This document shows, one piece after another, positions 15,187 through 23,471 of a stretch of 37,018 nt of DNA. A program made the position numbers and the translations under genes. The notes under the pieces were generated by a model, which was given only the letters and a program-made list of their open reading frames with translations, was not told the DNA's origin and made no database searches. The stretch's first letter is position 1; each line of letters opens with the position of its first letter. This DNA comes from Nocardia testacea NBRC 100365 (lineage in GTDB: Bacteria > Actinomycetota > Actinomycetes > Mycobacteriales > Mycobacteriaceae), in assembly GCF_000308775.1 (NCBI RefSeq), contig NZ_BAGJ01000173.1, positions 1 to 37,018 on the forward strand. Reading direction: 5' to 3'.

Positions 15187-15571
15187 GTCCTCGCCTCGCC
15201 GAGGCACATCCATCACCCCGCGCGCGGAGAACGCGGCTACCCCGGGCACTACTCACGGGCTCTCCACAGGTGCGCGGGCAACCTGGGCTGGATACACCGA
15301 CACTCGATCCGGGGACCCGGCCGAACCGGAATTGTGGTGGCGCCACACAGCGCGTTGCCAGGACCGCCTCCACGCCGCGAAATCGACCGGATGCACGGAC
15401 CCGCCGGCTTCCGCGGACCCGGCCCGAGGAAACAACCGTGTACGACTACTCGATACCGCTGTCGCATGAATCGACGAGCTACCGAGGAGCAATTGACAGT
15501 GCGGAAGGCTCACTCTACGATTGGCCGACTCCGAGCAGCTGTTCGAGCGCTGGTCGGGCTCAGGAGCGGTG
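15187..15571. other. Gap between ssuD-like and DUF981 genes
   Basis: 385 nt with no convincing gene, strong hairpin or repeat. Overlapping open frames lack start signals and family features. The final 100 nt are less GC-rich and probably contain the promoter of the downstream membrane-protein gene. Confidence 0.4.
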
Positions 15572-16261
15572 ATGATCACATATACGACCCTCATGGGTGT
15601 TGCGGCCGGTCTCGGCATGATCCTGCTCTGCACGCTGGGATATCACCTGTACAAGCAGGAAGATCTACCGACCTTGGATGGCTGGGCGTTTTCGTTCGCC
15701 GCCCTCGGCGCGATCCTGACCGTACTCGGCGGTCATATGACCCTCACCTGGCCGCTGCAATCACCGGAGCGCTTCAAGAATTTCATGTTCGGCGAACCGC
15801 TCCTGCTGTTCGGGGTGCTCTTGATCACCGGCGCGGTCTTCCTTCGGCGTAACGGGAAGGCGCTTCTGGCACTGCGCCGAAACGACGACGGCAACAATGA
15901 ATTCGGCTCCTACTTGCTCGCCGTTCTGCGGCCGGTCGTGTGGATCGTATTCGCCATGGGCCTGGTGCTCGCGGCCTGTACCATCGCCGCTTTCCGATAC
16001 GACGTCTTCGCGACGGCCCCGCAGCAGGAGCCGTTTTTCGGCACGGGCCCGATGAAAGGTTTTCTCAGCGTGGCTCTCTGCCTGTTGTACGCATTACCGG
16101 CGGTGGCCTGCCTGCTGGTTCCCTTGGTCTTCTACACCCGTAATCGGCCGGTCATGGCGGTCAGTGGGATCACCTTGTTCGTCTCCGGCGCGGGCTGGCT
16201 CGCCACAGCGGTCCTTGTCTACTACACCCATATCGGGATGGATTTCAATTTCCGCTCCTAG
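15572..16261 (+). CDS. DUF981-type integral membrane protein
   Basis: A 229-aa polytopic membrane protein with about six hydrophobic segments: near residues 2-25, 38-60, 75-92, 117-140, 165-190 and 200-222. GWAFSFAALGAILTVLGGHMTLTWPL and FGEPLLLFGVLLITGA match the pattern of the uncharacterised DUF981 family; no function is known. The ATG at 15572 is preferred over an in-frame one 51 nt upstream because AGGAG lies 5-6 nt before it and the family begins at this point. It appears monocistronic. Confidence 0.75.
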   Translation: MITYTTLMGVAAGLGMILLCTLGYHLYKQEDLPTLDGWAFSFAALGAILTVLGGHMTLTWPLQSPERFKNFMFGEPLLLFGVLLITGAVFLRRNGKALLALRRNDDGNNEFGSYLLAVLRPVVWIVFAMGLVLAACTIAAFRYDVFATAPQQEPFFGTGPMKGFLSVALCLLYALPAVACLLVPLVFYTRNRPVMAVSGITLFVSGAGWLATAVLVYYTHIGMDFNFRS

Positions 16262-16426
16262 ACCTCGGACCGGGCTTTGCGATCGGTGGCGCTCCTGGTC
16301 GGCGGATTGGAAGCGGATCGAACGCCCCACTCGAACCCTCCCAACCCCTCTCGTCCATCTGATGCCGACCCTCGGTCAAAATTCTGCGGCAGGCGGCCGA
16401 TGAGTTCGGGGTACTGCGCCCGTCTA

Positions 16427-16453
16427 CCTTTCGATATCGCCCGACTCGAAAGG
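16427..16453 (+). promoter_or_regulatory. Hairpin sequestering the Shine-Dalgarno of the RibD-C/DHFR-like gene
   Basis: CCTTTCGA (16427-16434) pairs perfectly with TCGAAAGG (16446-16453) across an 11-nt loop. The 3' arm includes most of the AAAGGA ribosome binding site that precedes the ATG at 16463, so the folded leader would mask it. Regulatory meaning is inferred. Confidence 0.45.
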
Positions 16454-16462
16454 ATCACTCCA

Positions 16463-17077
16463 ATGGCAAAGGTCGTCTCCACGCTGTTCATCTCGGTCGA
16501 CGGCGTGGCCGAAATCGATGCCGCGTGGCACTACCCGTACTTCGACGAGAATATGGGCCGCGCCGTCAGCGAGGACTATGACACCGCCAACGTACTGCTG
16601 ATCGGTCGGGAGACCTACGACAGCTTCGCCGGGGCATGGCCCGATCGCGAGGCGGCGGGTGGCGACGACGCGCCATTCGCGAAACAACTCGGGGACACGC
16701 GCAAGGTTGTGGTCTCGCGTCAGCCGCTGGAGTTCTCCTGGCGCAACTCCGAGCTGATCGAGGGCGATCTTCTCGATGCCGTGGCCGCACTCAAAGCCGA
16801 TACCGGCATCACAGGCATACTCATCCCCGGCTCGATCTCCGTGGTGCAGCAGCTACTCGCCGCGGGGCTGGTCGATGAGCTGCGCCTCCTGGTGCACCCG
16901 GTGGCGGCACGTAAGGGCAGCAAGCTGTTCGACGACGGTGCCGTGCCCTACCACCTGAAGGTGACGGCGACGGAGAGGTTCCCGACGGGCGTGATTCGCG
17001 TCATCTACTCGCCGACCGAGGCACCCGGCACGGTGGGCTACGACGACGTCAAGGGCGAGGTTCCCGGCCGGGATTAG
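16463..17077 (+). CDS. RibD C-terminal/dihydrofolate reductase-like domain protein
   Basis: A 204-aa stand-alone domain of the RibD-C/DHFR-like superfamily. Landmarks: KVVSTLFISVDGVAE at the start, NVLLIGRETYDSFAGAWPD (nucleotide-site helix), TRKVVVSRQPLEFSWRNSELI, GILIPGSISVVQQLLAAGLVDELRLLVHPV, and GSKLFDDG. Stand-alone members are NADPH-binding reductases of unknown substrate and common in actinobacteria; true DHFR or RibD activity is not implied. ATG at 16463 has AAAGGA 9 nt upstream, within a hairpin. It appears monocistronic. Confidence 0.85.
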   Translation: MAKVVSTLFISVDGVAEIDAAWHYPYFDENMGRAVSEDYDTANVLLIGRETYDSFAGAWPDREAAGGDDAPFAKQLGDTRKVVVSRQPLEFSWRNSELIEGDLLDAVAALKADTGITGILIPGSISVVQQLLAAGLVDELRLLVHPVAARKGSKLFDDGAVPYHLKVTATERFPTGVIRVIYSPTEAPGTVGYDDVKGEVPGRD

Positions 17078-17123
17078 CCGCCTTCCGGCTCGGTCATCCG
17101 CAGGTGGCCCGGGCAGCGGTGCG

Positions 17124-17139
17124 GTCCGGGTTCCCGGAC
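17124..17139 (+). terminator. Short hairpin after the RibD-C/DHFR-like gene
   Basis: GTCCGGG (17124-17130) and CCCGGAC (17133-17139) lie 2 nt apart; allowing a 4-nt loop gives a 6-bp GC stem, about 45 nt past the stop. A weak terminator candidate without a U-tract. Confidence 0.35.
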
Positions 17140-17195
17140 GAATTCATCTCTCGGCGAGAGCTCTCCGGGGCCGATAACCCTGCTCGGATGAATTC
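17140..17195. repeat. 9-bp inverted repeat upstream of the membrane-protein gene
   Basis: GAATTCATC (17140-17148) and GATGAATTC (17187-17195) are perfect inverted copies separated by 38 nt, about 70 nt before the GTG at 17268. Possibly an operator; could be chance. Confidence 0.3.
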
Positions 17196-17267
17196 CGCGT
17201 ATCCAAGACTCCCAATCCCTGTCATGCGCAGGCTATTCTCGATTCTCTCCCGATAAGGAGGGGTGCC

Positions 17268-17834
17268 GTGAGTGACACACACGTCCGGACAGAACCGGCT
17301 CCCACCCATCGCTCGGTGCTGGGGTACTGGCCCCTCGCACTGGGGATGACGGCTGCCATATTCCAGATCGCGACCGGCGTCGCCGCCGAGGGGGTGGCCA
17401 TTACAGTCGCCGTGGCGGCCAGCTGCTACTTGGTCGGCGCCGCATTCGGCCGCCCGTGGACCGCCTGGGCGGCGATTCTGGGCAGCTCGATGGTGGTGGT
17501 CCTCAGCGAGATGGTCGGAATCCGATGGTGGATGGGACTTGCTGCTTACGCGGCGCTGCTTGTCGTGGTCGGTATCCTCCGTAAGGTTCCGGCTCCTGTG
17601 CTCACCGCCGAGAGCCTTGCCATGGCCGGATTCGGCGGCGTAGCGCTGGTTGCCGTGCTGGTGTCACCACGCGTGGGCGCGGCCCTGGCCGGTATCGCAT
17701 TGGCCGCCCACGCCCTGTGGGACTACCGCCATTGGCGCCGCAACGACGTGGTGCCCCGGTCCTTGGCAGAGTTCTGCATGGTGCTGGATGTCCCATTCGG
17801 GGTCGCGGCCGTAATTGTCGCCTTCACCGGATAG
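17268..17834 (+). CDS. Integral membrane protein of unknown function
   Basis: A 188-aa, strongly hydrophobic protein with about six predicted membrane helices (near residues 18-40, 42-58, 65-82, 85-103, 117-135, 138-148) and a C-terminal one at 168-186. There is no signal peptide and no recognisable catalytic motif. A polar loop HALWDYRHWRRNDVVPRSLAEFC (about 147-169) with His and acidic residues is the most conserved-looking segment. GTG at 17268 has an excellent AAGGAGG about 8 nt upstream. Small actinobacterial membrane proteins of this form are common and uncharacterised. It precedes the GntR gene but is separated from it by 157 nt with a separate promoter. Confidence 0.65.
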   Translation: MSDTHVRTEPAPTHRSVLGYWPLALGMTAAIFQIATGVAAEGVAITVAVAASCYLVGAAFGRPWTAWAAILGSSMVVVLSEMVGIRWWMGLAAYAALLVVVGILRKVPAPVLTAESLAMAGFGGVALVAVLVSPRVGAALAGIALAAHALWDYRHWRRNDVVPRSLAEFCMVLDVPFGVAAVIVAFTG

Positions 17835-17978
17835 TCGTGCTGGGGCATTCAGGCATCGACGGTCGGGAATTCGCGTGTCGGCTGGAGGATCGGTCGCTTG
17901 CTTGTGACGGTGACATTCGACGTCGCTCGAGCAATGTGCCCGGCTCGGGCATTGACTCGATGAACCGAACGTCACGAT

Positions 17979-17984
17979 TACCCT
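17979..17984 (+). promoter_or_regulatory. -10 box for a leaderless GntR gene transcript
   Basis: TACCCT lies exactly 7 nt before the GTG at 17992. No Shine-Dalgarno precedes the GTG. A TTGACT at 17952-17957 is a possible -35, though the 21-bp spacing is long. Confidence 0.35.
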
Positions 17985-17991
17985 CACCACC

Positions 17992-18657
17992 GTGACCACC
18001 TCCGAACCCACCCCCCGGACCGCCCCCGGCACCGCCGTCGCGGACGCCGTCCGCGAGGACATCCTCGCCGGCCGGCTCTCCCCCGGCGACCGGTTGCGCG
18101 AAGTGGACCTGGCCGAGCGCTTCGGGGTATCCCGTGTCCCGGTCCGCGAGGCGCTGTCGCAGTTGCAGAGCGAGGGCTTCGTGACACTGGTGCGGTATCG
18201 CGGGGCCACCGTATCCGCGCCGTCGGGATCGGCGGCGCGGGAGCTGGTGCAGATCCGGCGGGGGCTCGAGGTGCTGGCCGCGCAGCTGGCGGCGCGATCC
18301 CGGGGCGGGCCGGTGGCGGCAGAGCTCGAACGAGTGGTGGAGCTGGGCCGGTCGGCGGATCTGAGCCACGCGCACGAGGAGCTGCCGCCGCTGATCCTGC
18401 GGTTCCACACCCTGGTCGCCGAGGCGTCGGGAAATCAGCAGTTGCGGGCCATGCTGGAGCAGATTCTGGAGCGGGTGTCCTGGATCTTCGGGCAGCGGCT
18501 GGAGAGCCGGAACCATATCTCGTGGAGTGACCACGCGGCCATCGCGCAGGCGATCCTCAACGGGTCGCCGGTGCAGGCGGGGTATCTGATGGACGAGCAC
18601 ATCGCGCGGGACGAGGAGCTGCTGGCCGATATGGACGCCGAGGCGACCGCGGACTGA
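17992..18657 (+). CDS. GntR family regulator with FCD domain (FadR subfamily)
   Basis: A 221-aa regulator. The N-terminal winged helix-turn-helix (about 15-78) contains AVREDILAGRLSPGDRLREVDLAERFGVSRVPVREAL and ends LVRYRGATV. The C-terminal FCD all-helical domain (about 85-215) has the family's metal-site pattern: an Asp/Arg-rich first helix, LRFHTLVAEASGN with His, and a distal HAAIAQAIL and LMDEHI His pair. FCD regulators bind metabolites and usually repress adjacent catabolic operons. The palindromes TTGTATACAA downstream match the TnGTnnACnA form used by this subfamily, so it probably represses the permease-hydrolase operon that follows in the same direction. Confidence 0.9.
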   Translation: MTTSEPTPRTAPGTAVADAVREDILAGRLSPGDRLREVDLAERFGVSRVPVREALSQLQSEGFVTLVRYRGATVSAPSGSAARELVQIRRGLEVLAAQLAARSRGGPVAAELERVVELGRSADLSHAHEELPPLILRFHTLVAEASGNQQLRAMLEQILERVSWIFGQRLESRNHISWSDHAAIAQAILNGSPVQAGYLMDEHIARDEELLADMDAEATAD

Positions 18658-18941
18658 GGCAGCGGACCGTGTTCCCCGCGCCCGGTGCAGTATCGGACGG
18701 CAGGGCGTAGGCGGTGGCATAGCGAGAACTCGATCGACTCGTGGCCGGCGAGTACAGGGCCTGCGACTGGGCTCGGAGCCTCGCACGGACGGCCGGCAGG
18801 TACCTCGGCACCGCGTCGCCGAGCACTCGGCGCGGAGCACCACAGTCGCTCGGACCGCGATTTCGCCCGGGACCGCCGGGGCCGGTTCCGAGAGCGCGCG
18901 AGCATTCCGACATCCAGACCGATCGGTACGAACGACAAGGT

Positions 18942-18951
18942 TTGTATACAA
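18942..18951. promoter_or_regulatory. Upstream GntR/FCD operator candidate
   Basis: A perfect 10-bp palindrome TTGTATACAA in the 419-nt gap between the GntR gene and the NCS2 permease, centred 84 bp upstream of an identical palindrome. The AT-rich core stands out from GC-rich surroundings. The first 280 nt of this gap show nothing else. Confidence 0.65.
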
Positions 18952-19023
18952 GAATTCCCTACCTGTCACGCGATCTTGCATAGTTCACAACCCTGGAACC
19001 TCGAGCAACACCACGGAAACAGT

Positions 19024-19054
19024 ATTTGTATACAAATTCTGGTGTTGCTTATTT
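19024..19054 (+). promoter_or_regulatory. Operator/promoter of the cyanurate-biuret type operon
   Basis: ATTTGTATACAAAT (19024-19037) is a perfect 14-bp palindrome. Its TTGTAT half (19026-19031) can serve as -35 to an extended -10 TGC-TTATTT (TG at 19046-19047, hexamer 19049-19054) at 17-bp spacing, giving a start near 19061 and a short leader before the ATG at 19077. A repressor bound here would block RNA polymerase. Confidence 0.55.
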
Positions 19055-19076
19055 CTTCTGCCCGAGGCCAGGTCCC

Positions 19077-20408
19077 ATGTCCACAGACGCTGCCCCGACC
19101 CAGTCGCCGCCGCTGGCTCCCCCCGCTCGCCTTCCCTTCTGGCGCACAACACTGTTCGGCATCCAGCACGTGCTGGTCATGTACACCGGCTGCGTCGCGG
19201 TCCCGCTGGTTTTCGGCGCGGCCCTGGGGCTCGACACCTCCACCATCGCGACCCTGGTGAACGCCGACCTGCTGGTCGCCGGAGTCATCACGCTCGTCCA
19301 GGCGCTCGGTATCGGGAAGCTGCTCGGGGCGCGGATGCCGGTGGTGGCGGGAGCCTCGTTCACCGCGGTGACGCCGATGATCCTGATCGGCGAGGAGTAC
19401 GGGCTGTCCGCCGTGTACGGCGCCATGATCGCGGCCGGCGTCTTCGGCATGCTGGTCGCGATCCCGTTCTCCAAGCTGGTCCGGTACTTCCCGCCGATGG
19501 TGCGGGGCGCGGCGGTCACCATGATCGGGCTGTCGCTGATCGGCAAGGCCGTATCCATGACCTTCGGCGGCGAACCGGCGGGTGGCGCGCCGCTGGCGCT
19601 GGCGCTCGGGGTGGTCGTGATGATCGTCGTGCTGATGCGGTACGGGCGGGGTCTCGTCGCGCAGTCCGCGGTCCTGATCGCGCTGGTGCTGGGCACGATC
19701 GCGGCGGCCGCGCTATCGCTCACCGATTTCAGCGCTGTCGGCAGCGCGGCCTGGTTCGGTCTGCCGGATCCGTTCCTGTTCGGCACCCCCACCTTCCCGA
19801 TCGCCGGAATCATCTCGATGTGCCTGGTGATGCTGGTGATCTTCACCGAATCCACCGCCTACCTCATGGCCACCGCCGACCATCTCGGCCGCCCGCTGGA
19901 ACCGCACCGGCTCGCCCGCGCCCTGGGCGCCGACGGCGCCTCGGCGGTGCTGGGCGGTTTCCTGACCTCGTTCCCGGACACGATCTTCGCGCAGAACGTG
20001 AGCCTGGTCCGGATGACCGGGGTGTCGAGCCGCCGGGCGGTCGCCGTCGCGGGCGGTCTGCTGGTGGCGCTCGGGCTGGTCCCGAAGATGGGCGAGGTGG
20101 TCGCCAACCTGCCGGGTGCGGTGATCGGTTCGGTCAGTCTGGTCATGTTCGCCACCGTCGCCGGGGTCGGCATCGCCACGCTGGCCCGGGTCGACTATTC
20201 GCGCAACGACAACCTGCTCGTGGTGTCGCTGGCCATGGGTATCGGCATGATCCCGGTCGTCGCGCCGGAAGTTTACGAAGGACTCCCCTCCTCGGTTCGG
20301 ATCATCGCCGGTGGCGCGATCACCAGCACGGTCATCGTGGCGTTCGTCCTCAACCTCGTCTTCAACCACCTCACCCCCGCCCGCGCCCCGAAGGAGACCG
20401 CCGCATGA
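19077..20408 (+). CDS. NCS2 family nucleobase:cation symporter (xanthine/uracil permease type)
   Basis: A 443-aa membrane transporter of the NCS2/NAT family, normally 14 membrane segments. Landmarks: PFWRTTLFGIQHVLVMYTG with the conserved QH in the first helix, PVVAGASFTAVTPM, the family segment FTESTAYLMATADHLGRPLEP in the substrate region, and ALGADGASAVLGGFLTSFPDTIFAQNVSLV. ATG at 19077 is favoured by GAGGCCAGG upstream; a longer frame would overlap the operator. Its stop overlaps the next start (ATGA). Such permeases carry purines, uracil or analogues by proton or sodium symport; the neighbours suggest cyanuric acid or barbiturate. Confidence 0.9.
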   Translation: MSTDAAPTQSPPLAPPARLPFWRTTLFGIQHVLVMYTGCVAVPLVFGAALGLDTSTIATLVNADLLVAGVITLVQALGIGKLLGARMPVVAGASFTAVTPMILIGEEYGLSAVYGAMIAAGVFGMLVAIPFSKLVRYFPPMVRGAAVTMIGLSLIGKAVSMTFGGEPAGGAPLALALGVVVMIVVLMRYGRGLVAQSAVLIALVLGTIAAAALSLTDFSAVGSAAWFGLPDPFLFGTPTFPIAGIISMCLVMLVIFTESTAYLMATADHLGRPLEPHRLARALGADGASAVLGGFLTSFPDTIFAQNVSLVRMTGVSSRRAVAVAGGLLVALGLVPKMGEVVANLPGAVIGSVSLVMFATVAGVGIATLARVDYSRNDNLLVVSLAMGIGMIPVVAPEVYEGLPSSVRIIAGGAITSTVIVAFVLNLVFNHLTPARAPKETAA

Positions 20409-21463
20409 CCGGCATCGCCCTGCTCACCGTGCCCACTACAGATCCCGGCGACACCCGGCCCCTCGAGGTATTGACCGAGAGTGGTTTCCGCACCGGCGAT
20501 CTCGTCTCGGTGATCGGCAAAACCGAGGGCAACGGCTGCGTCAACGATTTCAGCCGCACCCTGGCCACCGCCGTCTGGGAGCCACGGATACCGGAGGCCG
20601 CGGTCACCGTGTTCTCCGGCGGCACGGAGGGGGTGCTCAGCCCGCACGTGAACATGTTCGTCCGCGACGAGCACCGCCACGGCGGGTTCGATCGCGGCCT
20701 GGTCGCGGCGGCCCGCCGCAGCCGGGTGCTGGATCCCGGGGAGATCGGCCGGGTGGAACAGGTCGATACAGTCACCGACACGGTGGGCAAACTGCTCGCC
20801 GAACTCGGTATCACCCCCGCCGATGTGCATCTGGTGCTGGTGAAATGCCCGCTGCTCACCTCGGGCAAGATCACCGCGCTGCACGCCGCGGGCCGGACTC
20901 CGGTCGCCACCGACACCTACGCGTCGATGGGCTGGTCGCGGGCGGCGAGTTCGCTGGGTATCGCGGTGGCACTGGGGGAATGCGACCGGGAGACCGCGCT
21001 GCGGGCCCTGGCCGGCGCGGCCGATGTCTGGTCGGCCCGGGCCTCCGCCAGCGCGGGCGCCGAACTCGACGACTGCCATGTGCTGGTGGTCGCCGAGAGC
21101 CCCACCGCGGCCAACCCGTTGCGCGCGCTGCACGGCCATATGGCCGACGCGATCGATCTCGCCTCGGTCCAGCGGCTGCTCGCCCAGGTCGCGGCGGTCG
21201 GCGGCACGGTGCGGCAGATCTTCGCCAAGGCCGAAGCCGATCCGAGCGGTTCGGTCCGCGGGCTGCGCCACACCATGCTCACCGACTCCGATATCAATGC
21301 CACCCGGCATGCCCGCGGCGCCGTCGGCGGCCTGCTGTCGGCGCTCAAGGGCGATGGCGCGGTGTACGTCTCGGGTGGCGCCGAGCACCAGGGCCCGCCG
21401 GGCGGCGGCAGCCTCACCGTGATCTACGAACTCCCCACCCCTGAAGGGACCGATGCGCCATGA
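20405..21463 (+). CDS. Cyanuric acid amidohydrolase/barbiturase family ring-opening hydrolase (AtzD/TrzD-like)
   Basis: A 352-aa protein of the AtzD/TrzD/barbiturase family, which has a unique threefold-repeated fold with Ser-Lys dyads. Candidate lysines: Lys39 (IGKTEGNGC), Lys155 (LTSGK), Lys275 (IFAKAE). Candidate serines: Ser71 (VFSGGTEG), Ser232 (VVAESPTA), Ser323 (YVSGGAEHQGPPGGG). The enzyme opens cyanuric acid to carboxybiuret, which decarboxylates to biuret, or barbiturate to ureidomalonate. A biuret-hydrolase gene two genes on argues for cyanuric acid; no ureidomalonase is nearby. ATG overlaps the permease stop by four bases and the next start by four. Confidence 0.87.
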   Translation: MTGIALLTVPTTDPGDTRPLEVLTESGFRTGDLVSVIGKTEGNGCVNDFSRTLATAVWEPRIPEAAVTVFSGGTEGVLSPHVNMFVRDEHRHGGFDRGLVAAARRSRVLDPGEIGRVEQVDTVTDTVGKLLAELGITPADVHLVLVKCPLLTSGKITALHAAGRTPVATDTYASMGWSRAASSLGIAVALGECDRETALRALAGAADVWSARASASAGAELDDCHVLVVAESPTAANPLRALHGHMADAIDLASVQRLLAQVAAVGGTVRQIFAKAEADPSGSVRGLRHTMLTDSDINATRHARGAVGGLLSALKGDGAVYVSGGAEHQGPPGGGSLTVIYELPTPEGTDAP

Positions 21464-22773
21464 GCACGACGACGCTGACTCCACCCGAAAAGACCTGGGA
21501 GATAGAGGAGTTCGAGAACGTACCGGTACCCGCCGACCGGCGGCGCGGCCTGGGCTCGGTCTCCGCGGTCTGGTTCGGTTTCCCGATGGTGCTGACCTGT
21601 GCCATCTTCGGCGGACTGATCGTCTACTCACTGGGCTTCCGGCTCGGGTTGCTCGCCATCGCGGTGGGCAATATCTGCATGATGCTCTACGTCGGCGCGC
21701 TGAGCGTGCTCGCCGGGCGCACCGGTAAGAACTTCGCGCTCTCGGCCGCCGAAACCTTCGGCAAAGCGGGTGCTTTCCTTCCCTCGGCCTTCCTGGCGAC
21801 CGTGGTGATCGGCTGGTTCGCCTTCCAGACCGGTATGGCCGGCGCGATCCTGCACGACACCCTCGGCTGGCACGAACAGTTCACCGCGCTCGCCGCCGGG
21901 CTCGGTTTCATCGCGGTGACCCTGCTGGGTATCCGCGCGCTGTCGGCGATCGGCATGATCGCGGCGCCGGTGTACATCGTGCTGGGACTGGTCGCGATCT
22001 GGCTCGCGGTCGCCGACTGCGGCTCCTCGCCCACTTCCTATCAGGGGCAGGCCGGCGCGGCGGCCATGAGTTTCGGAGCGGCGGTCACCCTGGTCATCGC
22101 CTCCTTCATCGACTCCGGCACCATGACCGCCGATTTCACCCGCTGGTCCCGCAACGGCCGCGAGGCCTTCCTCGCCGCGGCCTCGGCGTTCCCGGTGGGT
22201 AATTCGATCGCCCTGGTGATCGGCGGACTCGTCGTCGCCCTCGGCGGCAGCGCCGATCCCGCCACCGACGGCGGGAACTTTCTCGGACTCCTCGCCGACC
22301 ACGGCGGGCTGCTGGTCCCGCTGGCCGTGGCATTCGTGTTCATCAACCTGGGTTCGGTCTGCGCGCACTGCCTCTACAACGGCGCGGTCGGCTGGAGCCA
22401 GCTCTCCGGCGGCCGGATGCGGCGGCTGACCCTCGTCCTGGGCGCGGTCGGCGTGCTGCTGGCGGTGGCGGGTATCTGGTCGTATTTCGAACAATGGCTC
22501 AACCTGCTGGGTGTGATCGTGCCGCCGATCGGCGCCGTGGTCATTCTCGATCAGCTGGCCCTGCCCCGGTTCGGGCTCGGCCCGCGCGACCGCCGCGCCC
22601 GCTGGCATCTGCCGGCGTTCACCGCCTGGGCCGGCGGCGCGGTCGCCGCCCTGCTCACCCATCGATTCGCCCCGTGGCTCTCGGACGCCGTCATCGGTTT
22701 CGCCGCCGCCGCCCTGATTCTCACCCTCGGCGCGGCCCTGACCGCGCGACGTGACAAGGAGCTCACCGCATGA
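21460..22773 (+). CDS. NCS1 family permease (CodB/cytosine permease-like)
   Basis: A 437-aa transporter with about 12 membrane helices of the NCS1 nucleobase-cation-symport-1 type. Landmarks: a polar N-terminus with VPADRRRGLGSVSAVWFGF, GNICMMLYVGALSVLAGRTG, GWFAFQTGMAG, IDSGTMTADFTRWSRNGREA, the region matching CodB's TPDYTRYA-like loop, and QLALPRFGLG. It overlaps both neighbours by four bases, so it is a fully integrated operon member. The operon therefore has two unrelated permeases. One may take up cyanuric acid and the other biuret or another ureide; the assignment is open. Confidence 0.87.
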   Translation: MSTTTLTPPEKTWEIEEFENVPVPADRRRGLGSVSAVWFGFPMVLTCAIFGGLIVYSLGFRLGLLAIAVGNICMMLYVGALSVLAGRTGKNFALSAAETFGKAGAFLPSAFLATVVIGWFAFQTGMAGAILHDTLGWHEQFTALAAGLGFIAVTLLGIRALSAIGMIAAPVYIVLGLVAIWLAVADCGSSPTSYQGQAGAAAMSFGAAVTLVIASFIDSGTMTADFTRWSRNGREAFLAAASAFPVGNSIALVIGGLVVALGGSADPATDGGNFLGLLADHGGLLVPLAVAFVFINLGSVCAHCLYNGAVGWSQLSGGRMRRLTLVLGAVGVLLAVAGIWSYFEQWLNLLGVIVPPIGAVVILDQLALPRFGLGPRDRRARWHLPAFTAWAGGAVAALLTHRFAPWLSDAVIGFAAAALILTLGAALTARRDKELTA

Positions 22774-23471
22774 TCCCCGCCACCGTGGACGCCACCCCCT
22801 ACACCTGGCCGTTCGACGGCCCGATCGACCCCGCCCGCACCGCGCTGCTGCTCATCGACTGGCAGACCGATTTCTGCGGTCCCGGCGGCTATGTCGATCA
22901 GATGGGCTACGACCTGTCCCTCACCCGGGCCGGCCTGGAACCCACCGCCCGGGTCCTGGCCGCCGCCCGCGAGCTCGGTCTCACGGTGATCCACACCCGC
23001 GAGGGTCACCGCCCCGATCTCGCCGATCTTCCCGCCAACAAGCGCTGGCGGTCCGCGCGGGTCGGTGCGGAGATCGGCAGTGTGGGCCCGTGCGGGCGGA
23101 TCCTGGTGCGCGGTGAACCCGGATGGGAGATCGTGCCCGAGGTCGCGCCGATCCCCGGTGAACCGGTCGTCGACAAACCCGGCAAGGGCGCCTTCTACGC
23201 CACCGACCTCGACCTGCTGCTACGCGGCGCGGGAATCACCCACATCATCCTCACCGGTATCACCACCGATGTCTGCGTGCACACCACCATGCGCGAGGCC
23301 AACGACCGCGGCTACGAATGCCTGATCCTCTCCGACTGCACCGGGGCCACCGAACGCAGACACCACGAAGCGGCGCTGAGCATGGTCACCATGCAGGGCG
23401 GTATCTTCGGCGCGGTCGCCACCTCCGACCAGTTGCTGGCCGCGCTGGGGAAGCGACCCGTCACCGTATGA
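22770..23471 (+). CDS. biuH: Biuret amidohydrolase (BiuH-like, isochorismatase-like cysteine hydrolase)
   Basis: A 233-aa cysteine hydrolase. Catalytic triad Asp30 (LLLIDWQTDF), Lys136 (VDKPGKGAF) and Cys169 (TTDVCVHT), each six residues lower than the Asp36/Lys142/Cys175 I recall for Rhizobium BiuH. Long segments match what I recall of that enzyme: HTREGHRPDLADLPANKRWR, GPCGRILVRGEPGW and TTMREANDRGYECL. It hydrolyses biuret to allophanate and ammonia. RutB and other isochorismatase-like hydrolases lack these segments. ATG overlaps the NCS1 stop by four bases. Allophanate hydrolase (AtzF) is not in the window. Confidence 0.9.
   Translation: MIPATVDATPYTWPFDGPIDPARTALLLIDWQTDFCGPGGYVDQMGYDLSLTRAGLEPTARVLAAARELGLTVIHTREGHRPDLADLPANKRWRSARVGAEIGSVGPCGRILVRGEPGWEIVPEVAPIPGEPVVDKPGKGAFYATDLDLLLRGAGITHIILTGITTDVCVHTTMREANDRGYECLILSDCTGATERRHHEAALSMVTMQGGIFGAVATSDQLLAALGKRPVTV

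Noticed and set aside
18741..18983. An 80-codon frame between the GntR and NCS2 genes
   Set aside because: It has no ribosome site, an Arg/Pro-rich composition, and runs through the first operator.
19026..19076. Upstream TTG start for the NCS2 permease
   Set aside because: It would place the start inside the operator palindrome; the ATG at 19077 has a ribosome site and the proper N-terminus.
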